Numbered from the stretch's first letter, positions 54,164 through 63,687 are shown. The stretch is DNA of 64,000 nt from 66-474 sp035249175 (GCA_035249175.1 DATFGT010000058.1:11267-75266), one strand, 5' to 3'. The notes: generated by a model from the sequence alone, not told the origin. Program-made: numbers and translations.

Positions 54164-54595
54164 TTACTCCACCGAACCGCCGGCAGCTTCAATCGCCGCC
54201 TTCGCGCCCGCGGTCGCCAAAATGCCGGACACCTTCACCGCGCGGTCGATCTCGCCCTTCTTGACGATCTTGACGCGCTTGGCGCGGCCGTCGACCAGCT
54301 TGGCTTCGCGCAGCACGGCCAGGTCGATCGCGCCCTTCTTCAGGCCCGCGATCTGGTACAGGAACACTTGCTGCGACTCGGCCTGCTTCTTGGAGCGGAA
54401 GCCGACCTTGGGTAGGCGACGCTGCAGCGGCATCTGACCGCCTTCGAAGCCGATGGTATGCGTGTTGCCGGCGCGCGCGTGCTGGCCCTTGTGGCCGCGG
54501 CCCGCGGTCTTGCCGAGGCCCGAACCGATGCCGCGCGCGACGCGACGGCGTTCCTTGCGTGCGCCCTTGCCGGGCTTCAATGTGTTCAAACGCAT
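54164..54595 (-). CDS. rplO: 50S ribosomal protein L15
   Basis: A 143-residue late-assembly protein. MRLNTLKPGKGARKERRRVA, GIGSGLGKTAGRGHKGQHAR, GFEGGQMPLQRRLPKVGFRS; C-terminal VSGILATAGAKAAIEAAGGS. It is 5 bp from secY and 3 bp from rpmD. Confidence 0.97.
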   Translation of the reverse strand: MRLNTLKPGKGARKERRRVARGIGSGLGKTAGRGHKGQHARAGNTHTIGFEGGQMPLQRRLPKVGFRSKKQAESQQVFLYQIAGLKKGAIDLAVLREAKLVDGRAKRVKIVKKGEIDRAVKVSGILATAGAKAAIEAAGGSVE

Positions 54596-54598
54596 GAC

Positions 54599-54796
54599 TT
54601 ACTCCTCGACCCGGACCAGGTAATTGACCGTGTTGATCAGGCCGCGCACCTGCGGGCTGTCCTTCAGTTCGCGCACGTCGCCGGTACGATTCAGGCCCAG
54701 CGCCTTCACGCTCAGGCGATGCCGCGACTGCACGCCGCGCAAGCCGCCCACGAGACGCACCTTCACGGTGCCGGTGGTGGTTTTCTTAGCCGCCAT
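54599..54796 (-). CDS. rpmD: 50S ribosomal protein L30
   Basis: A 65-residue protein. TVKVRLVGGLRGVQSRHRLS and VKALGLNRTGDVRELKDSPQ, then VRGLINTVNYLVRVEE. The start MAAKKTTTG at 54796 overlaps the rpsE 3' end by 11 bases. Confidence 0.95.
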   Translation of the reverse strand: MAAKKTTTGTVKVRLVGGLRGVQSRHRLSVKALGLNRTGDVRELKDSPQVRGLINTVNYLVRVEE

Positions 54797-55295
54797 GACC
54801 CAGTTCCTCGACCTTCTTGCCACGCTTGGCCGCGATGTATTCCGGACTCGCGACCGACTGCAGACCCTTGATGGTGGCGCGCACCAGGTTGATCGGGTTG
54901 CGCGAACCGACCGCCTTGGCCAGCACGTCCTTCACCCCGACCACTTCCAGCACCGCGCGCATCGCGCCGCCGGCGATCACGCCGGTACCTTCGGACGCCG
55001 GCTGCATGAATACGCGGGCCGCGCCGTGGTTGGCCTTGACCGCGTACCAGATGGTGCCGTTGTTCAGGCCGACCGACACCATGTTGCGGCGCGCACGCTC
55101 CATCGCCTTCGAGATTGCGACCGGCACTTCACGTGCCTTGCCGTATCCGAAGCCGACCTTGCCGGCGCCGTCGCCCACCACGGTCAGCGCGGTGAAGCTC
55201 ATCTGCCGACCGCCCTTGACCGTCTTGGCCACGCGGTTGACGGCAATGAGTTTTTCGAGCATCCCGTCGGAATTGTCGCGATCGTTGTTCGCCAT
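54786..55295 (-). CDS. rpsE: 30S ribosomal protein S5
   Basis: A 169-residue decoding-site protein. MLEKLIAVNRVAKTVKGGRQ, FTALTVVGDGAGKVGFGYGK, AREVPVAISKAMERARRNM, GTGVIAGGAMRAVLEVVGVK. The start is MANNDRDN at 55295. A 215-bp spacer holding a palindromic repeat precedes it, where relatives have a few bases. Confidence 0.97.
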   Translation of the reverse strand: MANNDRDNSDGMLEKLIAVNRVAKTVKGGRQMSFTALTVVGDGAGKVGFGYGKAREVPVAISKAMERARRNMVSVGLNNGTIWYAVKANHGAARVFMQPASEGTGVIAGGAMRAVLEVVGVKDVLAKAVGSRNPINLVRATIKGLQSVASPEYIAAKRGKKVEELGHGG

Positions 55296-55361
55296 GTTTT
55301 CACCTTGCGCCCGCGGGATGCGGGCATTTGCTTGCGGCATCAAGAAGCCGCTTGGAGTTGT

Positions 55362-55472
55362 AAGTTTTCGCGAAAAGTCAGGCCATGGAAGGCCGTTCTG
55401 GTGTATTCGACTGCCTGGAACTGCTCACTACCGAGGTATTCCGAGATGCAGCGATCATGGACGATCGCACAA
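55362..55472 (+). repeat. Palindromic repeat with ANGGAN hexaloops, copy B
   Basis: On the plus strand: TTTTCGCGAAAA, GTCA, hairpin GGCC-ATGGAA-GGCC (55381-55394), GTTCTGGT, about 56 variable bases, hairpin GCGATC-ATGGAC-GATCGC (55451-55468) and CACAAATAAAC, which matches copy A base for base. It lies between rplR and rpsE, opposite to the operon. Confidence 0.8.
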
Positions 55473-55510
55473 ATAAACACTCGGGCCTCACACGCAACCC
55501 GTTCACCACA

Positions 55511-55867
55511 TCAGAACTTGAGCCCCGCTTCACGTGCGGCATCTGCCAACGCGGCCACACGGCCGTGATAACGGAAGCCAGAGCGGTCAAACGCCACCGA
55601 TTCGACGCCCGCGGCGCGTGCCTTCTCGGCGATCGCCTTGCCCACCGCTGCGGCAGCAGACTTGTTCTTGGTACCCGTCAGTCCGCCGCGGACGTCCTTC
55701 TGGACGGTGGAAGCGGCCGCGACCACGGTCTCTCCGTCGGCGGCGATCACCTGCGCATAGAGGTGCTGGCCGCTGCGATGGACACTCAAACGCGGCACCG
55801 CCAACTTGCGGATGTGCGCGCGCGCGGACTTGGCGCGACGCAGACGCGATGTTTTCTTGTCGATCAT
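55511..55867 (-). CDS. rplR: 50S ribosomal protein L18
   Basis: A 118-residue 5S rRNA-binding protein. MIDKKTSRLRRAKSARAHIR, RLSVHRSGQHLYAQVI, then AAVGKAIAEKARAAGVESVA, FDRSGFRYHGRVAALADAAR. It starts 2 bp after the rplF stop. Confidence 0.97.
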   Translation of the reverse strand: MIDKKTSRLRRAKSARAHIRKLAVPRLSVHRSGQHLYAQVIAADGETVVAAASTVQKDVRGGLTGTKNKSAAAAVGKAIAEKARAAGVESVAFDRSGFRYHGRVAALADAAREAGLKF

Positions 55868-55869
55868 GA

Positions 55870-56394
55870 TCAGGCCTTCTTCGCTTCTTTCAGCGTGATG
55901 CGCTCGCCGGCGTACCGCACGCCCTTGCCCTTGTAGGGCTCCGGCGGACGAAACGCGCGAATCTTCGCGGCGGTTTCGCCGACCCGCTGCTTGTCGGCGC
56001 CCTTCACCAGGATTTCCGTCGGCGATGGCGTCTCCAGGGTCACCCCTTCCGGCGCCGCGAACACCACCGGGTGCGAGAACCCGAGCGACAGATTGAGGCT
56101 CTTGCCCTGCACCGCCGCGCGGAAACCGACGCCCACCAGTTCCAGCTTGCGCTCGTAACCCTGGCTCACGCCCTTGACCATGTTGGCCAGCAGCGCGCGG
56201 GTGGTGCCCGCGAACTTGGTTTCGGCGCTGCCGTCGGCGAAAGTCAGTTGACCGTCGGCGCTCTTGATTTCGACGCCCGGAATCGCGCGCATCCTGAGGG
56301 TGCCCTTGGGGCCTTTGACGGTGATCCCGTCGGCGGCCACCTGACACTCGACGCCCTTGGGCAGCGCGACCGGTTGCTTGGCTACTCGTGACAT
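55870..56394 (-). CDS. rplF: 50S ribosomal protein L6
   Basis: A 174-residue protein at the factor-binding site. MSRVAKQPVALPKGVECQVA, ITVKGPKGTLRMRAIPGVEI, NMVKGVSQGYERKLELVGVG and PPEPYKGKGVRYAGERITLK. Confidence 0.97.
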   Translation of the reverse strand: MSRVAKQPVALPKGVECQVAADGITVKGPKGTLRMRAIPGVEIKSADGQLTFADGSAETKFAGTTRALLANMVKGVSQGYERKLELVGVGFRAAVQGKSLNLSLGFSHPVVFAAPEGVTLETPSPTEILVKGADKQRVGETAAKIRAFRPPEPYKGKGVRYAGERITLKEAKKA

Positions 56395-56414
56395 GTTTCC
56401 TGCTCCGTCCTGCT

Positions 56415-56810
56415 TTAAGCGACGCGACCGATCACTTCGCCGCCCAGACCCTTGGCGCGCGCCTGCGCGTCGGTCATCAGGCCGGACGAAGTGGACACGA
56501 TGGAGATGCCGAGCCCACCCAGCACCTTCGGCAACGCGTCCGTGCCGCGGTACACGCGAAGGCCGGGGCGGCTGACGCGCTCGATGCGCTCGATCGCCGG
56601 CTTGCCTTCGAAATACTTCAGCTTGATTTCAAGCTGCGCCTTGCCGCCCGCTTCTGCGCGACGGGAATCCAGCACGTAGCCTTCGGTCTTCAACAGGTCG
56701 GCCAGCGCCTGGCGCACCTTGGAAGCCGGCATGCTCACCGTTGGCTTGCCCATGGCTTGGGCATTGCGGATGCGGGTGAACATATCGGCGATGGGATCAG
56801 TCATGCTCAT
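56415..56810 (-). CDS. rpsH: 30S ribosomal protein S8
   Basis: A 131-residue primary 16S-binding protein, in E. coli the repressor of the spc operon. MSMTDPIADMFTRIRNAQAM, then LKYFEGKPAIERIERVSRPG and LGGLGISIVSTSSGLMTDAQ. Confidence 0.97.
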   Translation of the reverse strand: MSMTDPIADMFTRIRNAQAMGKPTVSMPASKVRQALADLLKTEGYVLDSRRAEAGGKAQLEIKLKYFEGKPAIERIERVSRPGLRVYRGTDALPKVLGGLGISIVSTSSGLMTDAQARAKGLGGEVIGRVA

Positions 56811-57004
56811 GGGTTATTCCTGTTGCGTTGCATCGATATCCGAAACGGAAAGTCGCTCATTATGTTTGCTAGAAAGCGTCGAGCCGCTTGCTGCGCAAGC
56901 CGTAAACTCGTGCCTTCGGCACTGCAAAGAGCGAAGAAGCGCCGCGGACCTGCTTTTACTCTTTGCCCTTTAGGGCGCTTGGCGCCCGACTTCATTCTTT
57001 ACCC
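56811..57004. other. Long rpsN-rpsH spacer with small hairpins
   Basis: A 194-bp gap where relatives usually have few bases. It holds short palindromes: CTTG-CTGCG-CAAG, GTGCC-TTC-GGCAC and GGGCGC-TTG-GCGCCC (about 56974-56989). It carries no ANGGAN hexaloop repeat and no gene. An S8 feedback site may lie here. Confidence 0.5.
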
Positions 57005-57310
57005 TTACCAACTGGCCTTGCGCAGGCCGGGCACGTCGCCGCGCATGGTCGCTTCGCGCAACTTGCTGCGGGACAGGCCGAACTTCGCGTATACCGCGCG
57101 CGGACGCCCGGTCAGCGCGCAGCGGGTGCGCAGGCGCGACGGGCTGGAGTCGCGCGGCAACTTCTGCAGCTTGGCCGCGGCGGCCATCTTCTCGTCGTAG
57201 CTCGCATCGGTGCTGGCGATGATCTTCTTGAGATCGACGCGCTTGCCGGCGTGCCGCTTGATCAGCTTGGCGCGCTTCAGATCGCGGTTCACCATGGATT
57301 TCTTGGCCAT
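57005..57310 (-). CDS. rpsN: 30S ribosomal protein S14
   Basis: A 101-residue zinc-independent (C-minus) S14. MAKKSMVNRDLKRAKLIKRH, then LPRDSSPSRLRTRCALTGRP, RAVYAKFGLSRSKLREATMR and GDVPGLRKASW. No zinc Cys pairs. Confidence 0.96.
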   Translation of the reverse strand: MAKKSMVNRDLKRAKLIKRHAGKRVDLKKIIASTDASYDEKMAAAAKLQKLPRDSSPSRLRTRCALTGRPRAVYAKFGLSRSKLREATMRGDVPGLRKASW

Positions 57311-57321
57311 GCCTGTTTCCT

Positions 57322-57861
57322 TTAGTTCCTGAACGGGAAGTGGAACGCTTCGAGAAGCGCCTTGGCTTCCGCATCGGTTTGCGCGGTGGTGGTAATGCAG
57401 ATGTCCATGCCGCGCATCGCATCGACCTGGTCGAAGTCTATTTCCGGGAAGATGATCTGTTCCTTCACGCCCATGTTGTAGTTGCCGCGGCCGTCGAACG
57501 CGCGGCCGGACACGCCCCGGAAGTCGCGGACGCGCGGCAGCGAAATGTTGATCAGGCGATCGAGGAACTCCCACATGTTGGCGCGGCGCAGCGTGACCTT
57601 GCACCCGATCGGCCAGCCATCGCGGATCTTGAACGAAGCGACCGACACGCGCGCCTTGGTCACCACCGGCTTTTGGCCGGCGATCTTCGCCATGTCCGCG
57701 GTCGCGTTCTCCAGCACCTTCTTGTTGGCCGCGGCTTCGCCCACGCCCATGTTGAGCGTGATCTTGCTGATGCGCGGAACCTGCATCGGGTTCTGGTAGC
57801 CGAAGCGCTTCATCAGCGCCGGCGTCACTTCGTCTTTGTAGATTTTTTCGAGGCGTGTCAT
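57322..57861 (-). CDS. rplE: 50S ribosomal protein L5
   Basis: A 179-residue 5S rRNA-binding protein. MTRLEKIYKDEVTPALMKRF, RISKITLNMGVGEA, PVVTKARVSVASFKIRDGWP, MGVKEQIIFPEIDFDQVDAM. The ATG is at 57861, 10 bp after rplX. Confidence 0.97.
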   Translation of the reverse strand: MTRLEKIYKDEVTPALMKRFGYQNPMQVPRISKITLNMGVGEAAANKKVLENATADMAKIAGQKPVVTKARVSVASFKIRDGWPIGCKVTLRRANMWEFLDRLINISLPRVRDFRGVSGRAFDGRGNYNMGVKEQIIFPEIDFDQVDAMRGMDICITTTAQTDAEAKALLEAFHFPFRN

Positions 57862-57871
57862 GGCTTCGTCC

Positions 57872-58186
57872 TCATGCATCCACGACTTCGCCGGTGGACC
57901 GGAACACGCGCACCTTGCGCCCGTCGCCGAGCGTCTTGCGGCCCACGCGTTCGCCCTTGCCGGTGGCGAGGTCGTACAGCATGACATTGGAAATGTGGAT
58001 CGGGGCCTCGCGCTCGACGATGCCGCCCGGCTGCTGCAACTGCGGGTTGGGCTTGGTGTGGCGCTTGACCATGTTGATGTTCTGCACGAACACGCGGTCA
58101 CCGTCGATGCGGGTGACTTCGCCGTGCTGGCCCTTGTTCTTGCCCGCGATCACGAGCACCGTGTCGCCTTTGCGAATGCGATTCAT
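57872..58186 (-). CDS. rplX: 50S ribosomal protein L24
   Basis: A 104-residue assembly initiator with a KOW motif (MNRIRKGDTVLVIAGKNKGQ, HGEVTRIDGDRVFVQNINMV). It ends FRSTGEVVDA. Confidence 0.96.
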   Translation of the reverse strand: MNRIRKGDTVLVIAGKNKGQHGEVTRIDGDRVFVQNINMVKRHTKPNPQLQQPGGIVEREAPIHISNVMLYDLATGKGERVGRKTLGDGRKVRVFRSTGEVVDA

Positions 58187-58196
58187 GGTGAATTCC

Positions 58197-58565
58197 TTAC
58201 AACACTTCCGGCGCGAGCGACACGATCTTCATGAAACGTTCGCTGCGCAGTTCACGGGTGACCGGCCCGAAGATGCGGGTGCCGATCGGCTCGAGCTTGT
58301 TGTTCAGCAGTACCGCGGCATTGTCGTCGAAGCGGATCAACGAACCGTCCGGACGGCGCACGCCCTTGGCGGTGCGCACGACGACGGCGTTGTAGACCTC
58401 GCCTTTCTTGACCTTGCTGCGCGGAATCGCGTCGCGGATCGAAACCTTGATGACATCGCCGACGCTGGCATAGCGGCGCTTGGAGCCGCCCAGCACCTTG
58501 ATGCACATCAGTTCGCGTGCGCCGCTGTTGTCCGCCGCGGCCAGCATGGATTGCATCTGGATCAT
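58197..58565 (-). CDS. rplN: 50S ribosomal protein L14
   Basis: A 122-residue intersubunit-bridge protein. MIQMQSMLAAADNSGARELM, CIKVLGGSKRRYASVGDVIK, AVVVRTAKGVRRPDGSLIRF and FGPVTRELRSERFMKIVSLA. Confidence 0.97.
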   Translation of the reverse strand: MIQMQSMLAAADNSGARELMCIKVLGGSKRRYASVGDVIKVSIRDAIPRSKVKKGEVYNAVVVRTAKGVRRPDGSLIRFDDNAAVLLNNKLEPIGTRIFGPVTRELRSERFMKIVSLAPEVL

Positions 58566-58578
58566 GGCTCGACTCTCC

Positions 58579-58857
58579 TCACTCGGCCGCGCGCGCCAGC
58601 ACTTCCACCACGCGGAAATGCTTGGTCTTGGACAGCGGCCGGCATTCGGCGATGCGCACCAGGTCGCCCTCGTGGCACTCGCCGCTTTCGTCGTGCGCGT
58701 GCAACTTGGTCGAACGGCGCAGCAGCTTGCCATACAGGCCGTGCTGTTCCTGGCGATCGACCAGCACGGTCACCGTCTTGGAAGCCTTGCTGCTGGTGAC
58801 GCGACCCTCGAGGGTGCGCGCGCTGTCCTTGTCAGCTTGATTGTTCGTATCGTTCAT
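58579..58857 (-). CDS. rpsQ: 30S ribosomal protein S17
   Basis: A 92-residue 16S-binding protein. TLEGRVTSSKASKTVTVLVD, LHAHDESGECHEGDLVRIAE, CRPLSKTKHFRVVEVL. The start overlaps the rpmC stop by one base. Confidence 0.96.
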   Translation of the reverse strand: MNDTNNQADKDSARTLEGRVTSSKASKTVTVLVDRQEQHGLYGKLLRRSTKLHAHDESGECHEGDLVRIAECRPLSKTKHFRVVEVLARAAE

Positions 58858-59060
58858 CACGCGGCTCCATGGGTCTTCTGCTTCTCGCCCAGGATCGTCG
58901 CGGCGCGCGCGATTTCGCGGCGCACCTTGGCGAACTGGTGGGTCTGCGCAGCCTGGCCCTGGGCCTTCTGCATGCGCAGGCTGAACTGCTCGCGACGCAG
59001 CTCGGCGATGTGGTCGGTAAGTTCCTGCGCGGACTTTTCGCGCATCTCGTTGGTATCCAT
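58857..59060 (-). CDS. rpmC: 50S ribosomal protein L29
   Basis: A 67-residue protein at the tunnel exit. EMREKSAQELTDHIAELRRE, QFSLRMQKAQGQ, then KVRREIARAATILGEKQ. Both ends overlap neighbours by a base. Confidence 0.95.
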   Translation of the reverse strand: MDTNEMREKSAQELTDHIAELRREQFSLRMQKAQGQAAQTHQFAKVRREIARAATILGEKQKTHGAA

Positions 59061-59473
59061 CACAGCAGCGCCCTGGTCGCGAATTGGGTTTGGATCGACA
59101 ACTTGGCCGCGGCGAGACGAAACGCCTCGCGCGCCTCGGCTTCGCTGACGCCTTCGATTTCGTACAGCATCCGGCCGGGCTGGATCGGCGCGACCCAGTA
59201 CTCGACATTGCCCTTGCCGGCGCCCATGCGGACTTCGATCGGCTTCTTGGTGATCGGCTTGTCCGGGAACACGCGGATCCACAGCTTGCCGCCGCGCTTC
59301 ACGTAGCGCGTGATGCAGCGGCGCGCTGCTTCGATCTCGCGCGCGGTGATCGCGCCGCGGGTGGTCGCCTTCAGGCCGAACTCGCCGAAGCTGACGAGAT
59401 TGCCCGACAGGCTGAGGCCCCGGTTGCGGCCCTTGAACTGTTTGCGGAATTTGGTTCGCTTGGGTTGCAACAT
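59060..59473 (-). CDS. rplP: 50S ribosomal protein L16
   Basis: A 137-residue protein near the peptidyl-transferase centre. MLQPKRTKFRKQFKGRNRGL, FGEFGLKATTRGAITAREIE, AARRCITRYVKRGGKLWIRV, RMGAGKGNVEYWVAPIQPGR. Confidence 0.97.
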   Translation of the reverse strand: MLQPKRTKFRKQFKGRNRGLSLSGNLVSFGEFGLKATTRGAITAREIEAARRCITRYVKRGGKLWIRVFPDKPITKKPIEVRMGAGKGNVEYWVAPIQPGRMLYEIEGVSEAEAREAFRLAAAKLSIQTQFATRALL

Positions 59474-59485
59474 GACACTGGTTCC

Positions 59486-60247
<762 letters not shown>

Positions 60248-60249
60248 GA

Positions 60250-60597
60250 TCAACCTACCTCGACCGTGATATGCGAAGTGCGCTTGAGGATGCGGGCGCC
60301 ACGGCCCTTGGCGCGGGCGCGCATGCGCTTCATGACCGTGCCTTCGTCCACGTAGATGCGCGAAACTTTCAGTTCATCCACGTCGGCGCCGACGTTGTTC
60401 TCGGCATTGGCGACCGCCGACAGCAGCACTTTGCGAACCAGGTGCGCCGCCTTCTTGTTGGTGTGTTCCAGCACCGCGCTGGCCGTGCCCACGGGCATGC
60501 CTCGCACCATGTCGGCCACCAGTCGTGCCTTCTGCGCCGAAATGCGCACCCCGCGCAGGACGGCCTTGGCTTGAGTCGTAGTCATGACGGTATCCAT
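60250..60597 (-). CDS. rplV: 50S ribosomal protein L22
   Basis: A tunnel-lining protein. AKAVLRGVRISAQKARLVAD, MVRGMPVGTASAVLEHTNKK, GRGARILKRTSHITVEVG. The ATG at 60597 abuts rpsS as TAATG (115 residues); ATG at 60585 (111 residues) matches relatives better. Confidence 0.95.
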   Translation of the reverse strand: MDTVMTTTQAKAVLRGVRISAQKARLVADMVRGMPVGTASAVLEHTNKKAAHLVRKVLLSAVANAENNVGADVDELKVSRIYVDEGTVMKRMRARAKGRGARILKRTSHITVEVG

Positions 60598-60890
60598 TAC
60601 TTGGCGGCGGCAGCCGGAGCCGCGGCTTTCTTGTCACCACTGTGACCCTTGAACGTGCGGGTCACCGCGAATTCGCCGAGCTTGTGCCCAACCATGTTCT
60701 CGTTGACCAGTACCGGCACATGCAGACGGCCGTTATGGACGGCGACGGTGAGGCCCACCATCTCCGGCAGGATCATCGAGCGACGCGACCAGGTCTTGAT
60801 CGGGCGCTTGCTGTTGCTCTGGTTCGCGGCCTCCACCTTCTTCAGAAGGTGCAGGTCGATGAACGGGCCTTTCTTGAGTGAACGTGGCAT
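60597..60890 (-). CDS. rpsS: 30S ribosomal protein S19
   Basis: A 97-residue head protein. MPRSLKKGPFIDLHLLKKVE, IKTWSRRSMILPEMVGLTVA, VHNGRLHVPVLVNENMVGHK, LGEFAVTRTFKGHSGDKKA, plus a short Ala/Pro tail. Confidence 0.97.
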   Translation of the reverse strand: MPRSLKKGPFIDLHLLKKVEAANQSNSKRPIKTWSRRSMILPEMVGLTVAVHNGRLHVPVLVNENMVGHKLGEFAVTRTFKGHSGDKKAAAPAAAAK

Positions 60891-60902
60891 ATCGATGAGC
60901 CC

Positions 60903-61730
60903 TTACTTGGTGCGGCGGCGCACGATCAGCTTCTGCGTGCGCTTGTTGTTGCGGGTCTTGTAACCCTTGGTCGGCGTGCCCCACGGGCTCACCGGATGGC
61001 GACCGCCGGAGGTGCGGCCTTCGCCGCCGCCGTGGGGATGGTCGACCGGATTCATCACCACGCCGCGCACGGTCGGGCGGATGCCCAGCCAGCGCTTGGC
61101 GCCGGCCTTGCCAAGCTTGCGCAGGTTGTGTTCCGAATGACCAACCTCGCCCACGGTGGCACGGCATTCGACCGGCACCTTGCGCATTTCCCCCGAACGC
61201 AGGCGCAGCGTGGCGTATCCGGATTCACGCGCGACCAACTGGGCCGAGGCACCGGCGCTGCGCGCGAGCTGCGCACCCTTGCCGGGCTTCATCTCGACGC
61301 AATGCACGACGGTACCAATCGGCATGTTGCGCAGCGGAAGCGTATTGCCGTCCTTGATCGGCGCATCGGTGCCGGCCATCAATTGCGCGCCGACTTGGAT
61401 GCCCTTGGGCGCGATGATGTAACGGCGCTCGCCATCCACATAGCACAGCAGCGCGATGTACGCGGTGCGGTTGGGATCGTACTCGACGCGCTCGACCCGG
61501 CAGGCGACGCCTTCCTTGTCACGCTTGAAGTCGATGATCCGGTAATGCTGCTTGTGGCCGCCACCGCGATGACGCACGGTGATGCGCCCGAAGTGGTTGC
61601 GGCCACCGGTCTTGGACTGGACTTCGGTCAGCGGGGCATACGGCTCGCCCTTGTGCAGACCGGGTGGCGGCGCCACGCGCACGACCCCGCGGCGTCCCGG
61701 CGAAGTCGGCTTGGGTGTGATCAGTGCCAT
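60903..61730 (-). CDS. rplB: 50S ribosomal protein L2
   Basis: A 275-residue protein close to the peptidyl-transferase centre. TSPGRRGVVRVAPPPGLHKG, NHFGRITVRHRGGGHKQHYR, GEVGHSEHNLRKLGKAGAKR, VRGVVMNPVDHPHGGGEGRT with the essential His. Start MALITPKP at 61730. Confidence 0.97.
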   Translation of the reverse strand: MALITPKPTSPGRRGVVRVAPPPGLHKGEPYAPLTEVQSKTGGRNHFGRITVRHRGGGHKQHYRIIDFKRDKEGVACRVERVEYDPNRTAYIALLCYVDGERRYIIAPKGIQVGAQLMAGTDAPIKDGNTLPLRNMPIGTVVHCVEMKPGKGAQLARSAGASAQLVARESGYATLRLRSGEMRKVPVECRATVGEVGHSEHNLRKLGKAGAKRWLGIRPTVRGVVMNPVDHPHGGGEGRTSGGRHPVSPWGTPTKGYKTRNNKRTQKLIVRRRTK

Positions 61731-61749
61731 CGTTGGTTGACTCCTGAGC

Positions 61750-62046
61750 TCAGGCCTTGCCCGCAGCGACGTCGATGCTCTGGCCATCGGCCAGACGCAC
61801 GTAAGCCTTGCGGACATTGGCCTTGCGACCCGGGCGGAAGCGGAAGGTCTTCAGCTTGCCCTTGATGTTGGCCATGTTCACCGACACCACGCTGACGTCG
61901 AACATCTTTTCGACGGCAGACTTGACGTCGGCCTTGGTGGCGTCCTGCGCCACCGTGAATACGTACTGGTTGTGCTCGGAAAGGCGGGTGCTCTTTTCCG
62001 AAACGTGCGGCGCGCGCAGCACCGACAGGATGCGATCGCCGCTCAT
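61750..62046 (-). CDS. rplW: 50S ribosomal protein L23
   Basis: A 98-residue tunnel-exit protein where trigger factor and SRP dock. MSGDRILSVLRAPHVSEKST, VFTVAQDATKADVKSAVEKM, RFRPGRKANVRKAYVRLADG. The ATG at 62046 overlaps the rplD stop as ATGA. Confidence 0.96.
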   Translation of the reverse strand: MSGDRILSVLRAPHVSEKSTRLSEHNQYVFTVAQDATKADVKSAVEKMFDVSVVSVNMANIKGKLKTFRFRPGRKANVRKAYVRLADGQSIDVAAGKA

Positions 62047-62648
62047 GCCAGCCACTCCTCGATCTTCTTCACCGCGTCGACGGTGACGACGACGTGGTCG
62101 GCCGCGGCCAGCGCGACCGGATTGATGCCGTCAACGTCGATCACGTCGACGATGTTGGGGTTGTTGCGCGCGGCGAGAAACAGCTTCTCGTCCACCGCCT
62201 GCGCCACGATCAGGGTGCGGCCGTTGGCTTCGATCTCACCGAGCTTGCCGATAAGCGCCTTGGTCTTCGGCGCGTCCACGGCGAATTCCGGGACGACCTT
62301 GAGGCGACCCTGGCGATTCAGTTCCGCCAGCATCGAGCACAGCGCGCCGCGATACATCTTGCGGTTGACCTTCTGCGCGAAATCGCGCGGCTGCGCCGCG
62401 AACGCGCGAGCGCCACCGACGAAGATCGGCGCACGATAGTCGCCGTGGCGGGCGCCGCCGCCTTTCTGCTTCTTGAACTTCTTGGTGGTGCCCGACATGC
62501 GCGTGTGGTTCAACTGCGCCTTGGTGCCGGCGCGACCGGCATTGCGGTACGCCACCACCACCTGATGCACGAGATCCTGACGGAACGCGGCGCCGAAGAT
62601 CGCTTCGGAAACCTGCACCGGATTCGCGCCAATCACATTGAGTTCCAT
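62043..62648 (-). CDS. rplD: 50S ribosomal protein L4
   Basis: A 201-residue assembly protein that in relatives represses the S10 operon. QVVVAYRNAGRAGTKAQLNH, KQKGGGARHGDYRAPIFVGG, ARAFAAQPRDFAQKVNRKMY, GALCSMLAELNRQGRLKVV. Confidence 0.97.
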   Translation of the reverse strand: MELNVIGANPVQVSEAIFGAAFRQDLVHQVVVAYRNAGRAGTKAQLNHTRMSGTTKKFKKQKGGGARHGDYRAPIFVGGARAFAAQPRDFAQKVNRKMYRGALCSMLAELNRQGRLKVVPEFAVDAPKTKALIGKLGEIEANGRTLIVAQAVDEKLFLAARNNPNIVDVIDVDGINPVALAAADHVVVTVDAVKKIEEWLA

Positions 62649-62661
62649 GACGTAAGCTCCG

Positions 62662-63303
62662 TTATGCCTTGGCGGCCGGACGCACGACGACATCGCCGCC
62701 AGGGGCACCGGGCACCGCGCCTCTGACCGCGATCAAATGACGCTCGGCGTCGATGCTGACCACTTCGAGATTCATCGCCGAACGATTCACGGCGCCCATG
62801 TGGCCGGCCATCTTCTTGCCGGGGAACACGCGGCCCGGCGTCTGGCGCTGGCCGATCGAACCCGGCGCGCGGTGCGACAGCGAGTTGCCGTGCGTCGCGT
62901 CGCCCATCGTGAAGTGATGGCGCTTGATCGTGCCCTGGAAACCCTTGCCCTTGGACACGCCGGCGACGTCCACGATCTGGCCGACCTTGAACACGTCGTC
63001 CACCTTGATCTCGGCACCCACCGCGTATTTGTCGGCGTCCTTGTCAGCGAGGCGAAATTCCCATAGACCACGACCCGGCTCGACCTTGGCCTTGGCGAAA
63101 TGTCCTTTCGCCGGTTTGGCCAGCAGCGACGCGCGCCTGACGCCCGCGGTGACTTGCACCGCGACGTAACCGTCAGTGTCGGCGGTCTTGACCTGGGTGA
63201 CGCGGTTCGGCGTCGCCTCGATCAGCGTGACGGGGACCGAGCGGCCGTCTTCGGTGAAGAGCCGGCTCATGCCACATTTTTTTCCAACCAGTCCGATGCT
63301 CAT
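62662..63303 (-). CDS. rplC: 50S ribosomal protein L3
   Basis: A 213-residue early-assembly protein. MSIGLVGKKCGMSRLFTEDG, RSVPVTLIEATPNRVTQVK, GKGFQGTIKRHHFTMGDATH, GSIGQRQTPGRVFPGKKMAG (methylated Gln site). Confidence 0.97.
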   Translation of the reverse strand: MSIGLVGKKCGMSRLFTEDGRSVPVTLIEATPNRVTQVKTADTDGYVAVQVTAGVRRASLLAKPAKGHFAKAKVEPGRGLWEFRLADKDADKYAVGAEIKVDDVFKVGQIVDVAGVSKGKGFQGTIKRHHFTMGDATHGNSLSHRAPGSIGQRQTPGRVFPGKKMAGHMGAVNRSAMNLEVVSIDAERHLIAVRGAVPGAPGGDVVVRPAAKA

Positions 63304-63313
63304 GTTTCGTCCC

Positions 63314-63625
63314 TCAGCCCAGCTTGATCTGCACGTCCACGCCGGCGGCGAGGTCGAGCTTCATCAGCGCATCCACGGTCTTGTCGTTGGGATCGACGAT
63401 GTCCAGCACGCGCTTGTGGGTGCGCGTCTCGTACTGGTCGCGCGCATCCTTGTCCACGTGCGGCGACACCAGGATCGTGTAGCGCTCGATCTTGGTCGGC
63501 AGCGGAATCGGGCCGCGCACCTGCGCGCCCGTGCGCTTGGCCGTTTCCACGATCTCGCTGGCCGACTTGTCGATCAGGCGATGGTCGTAGGCCTTCAGCC
63601 GGATGCGGATGTTCTGGGTTGCCAT
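63314..63625 (-). CDS. rpsJ: 30S ribosomal protein S10
   Basis: A 103-residue protein, also NusE in antitermination. IRIRLKAYDHRLIDKSASEI, VETAKRTGAQVRGPIPLPTK, YETRTHKRVLDIVDPNDKTV. First gene of the S10 operon. Confidence 0.97.
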   Translation of the reverse strand: MATQNIRIRLKAYDHRLIDKSASEIVETAKRTGAQVRGPIPLPTKIERYTILVSPHVDKDARDQYETRTHKRVLDIVDPNDKTVDALMKLDLAAGVDVQIKLG

Positions 63626-63687
63626 GTCAGTAGCTCGCTAAAAAGAACGTTGTCGGCTTTCGCCGTTTGCTTTTCGCTTTTGTTTCA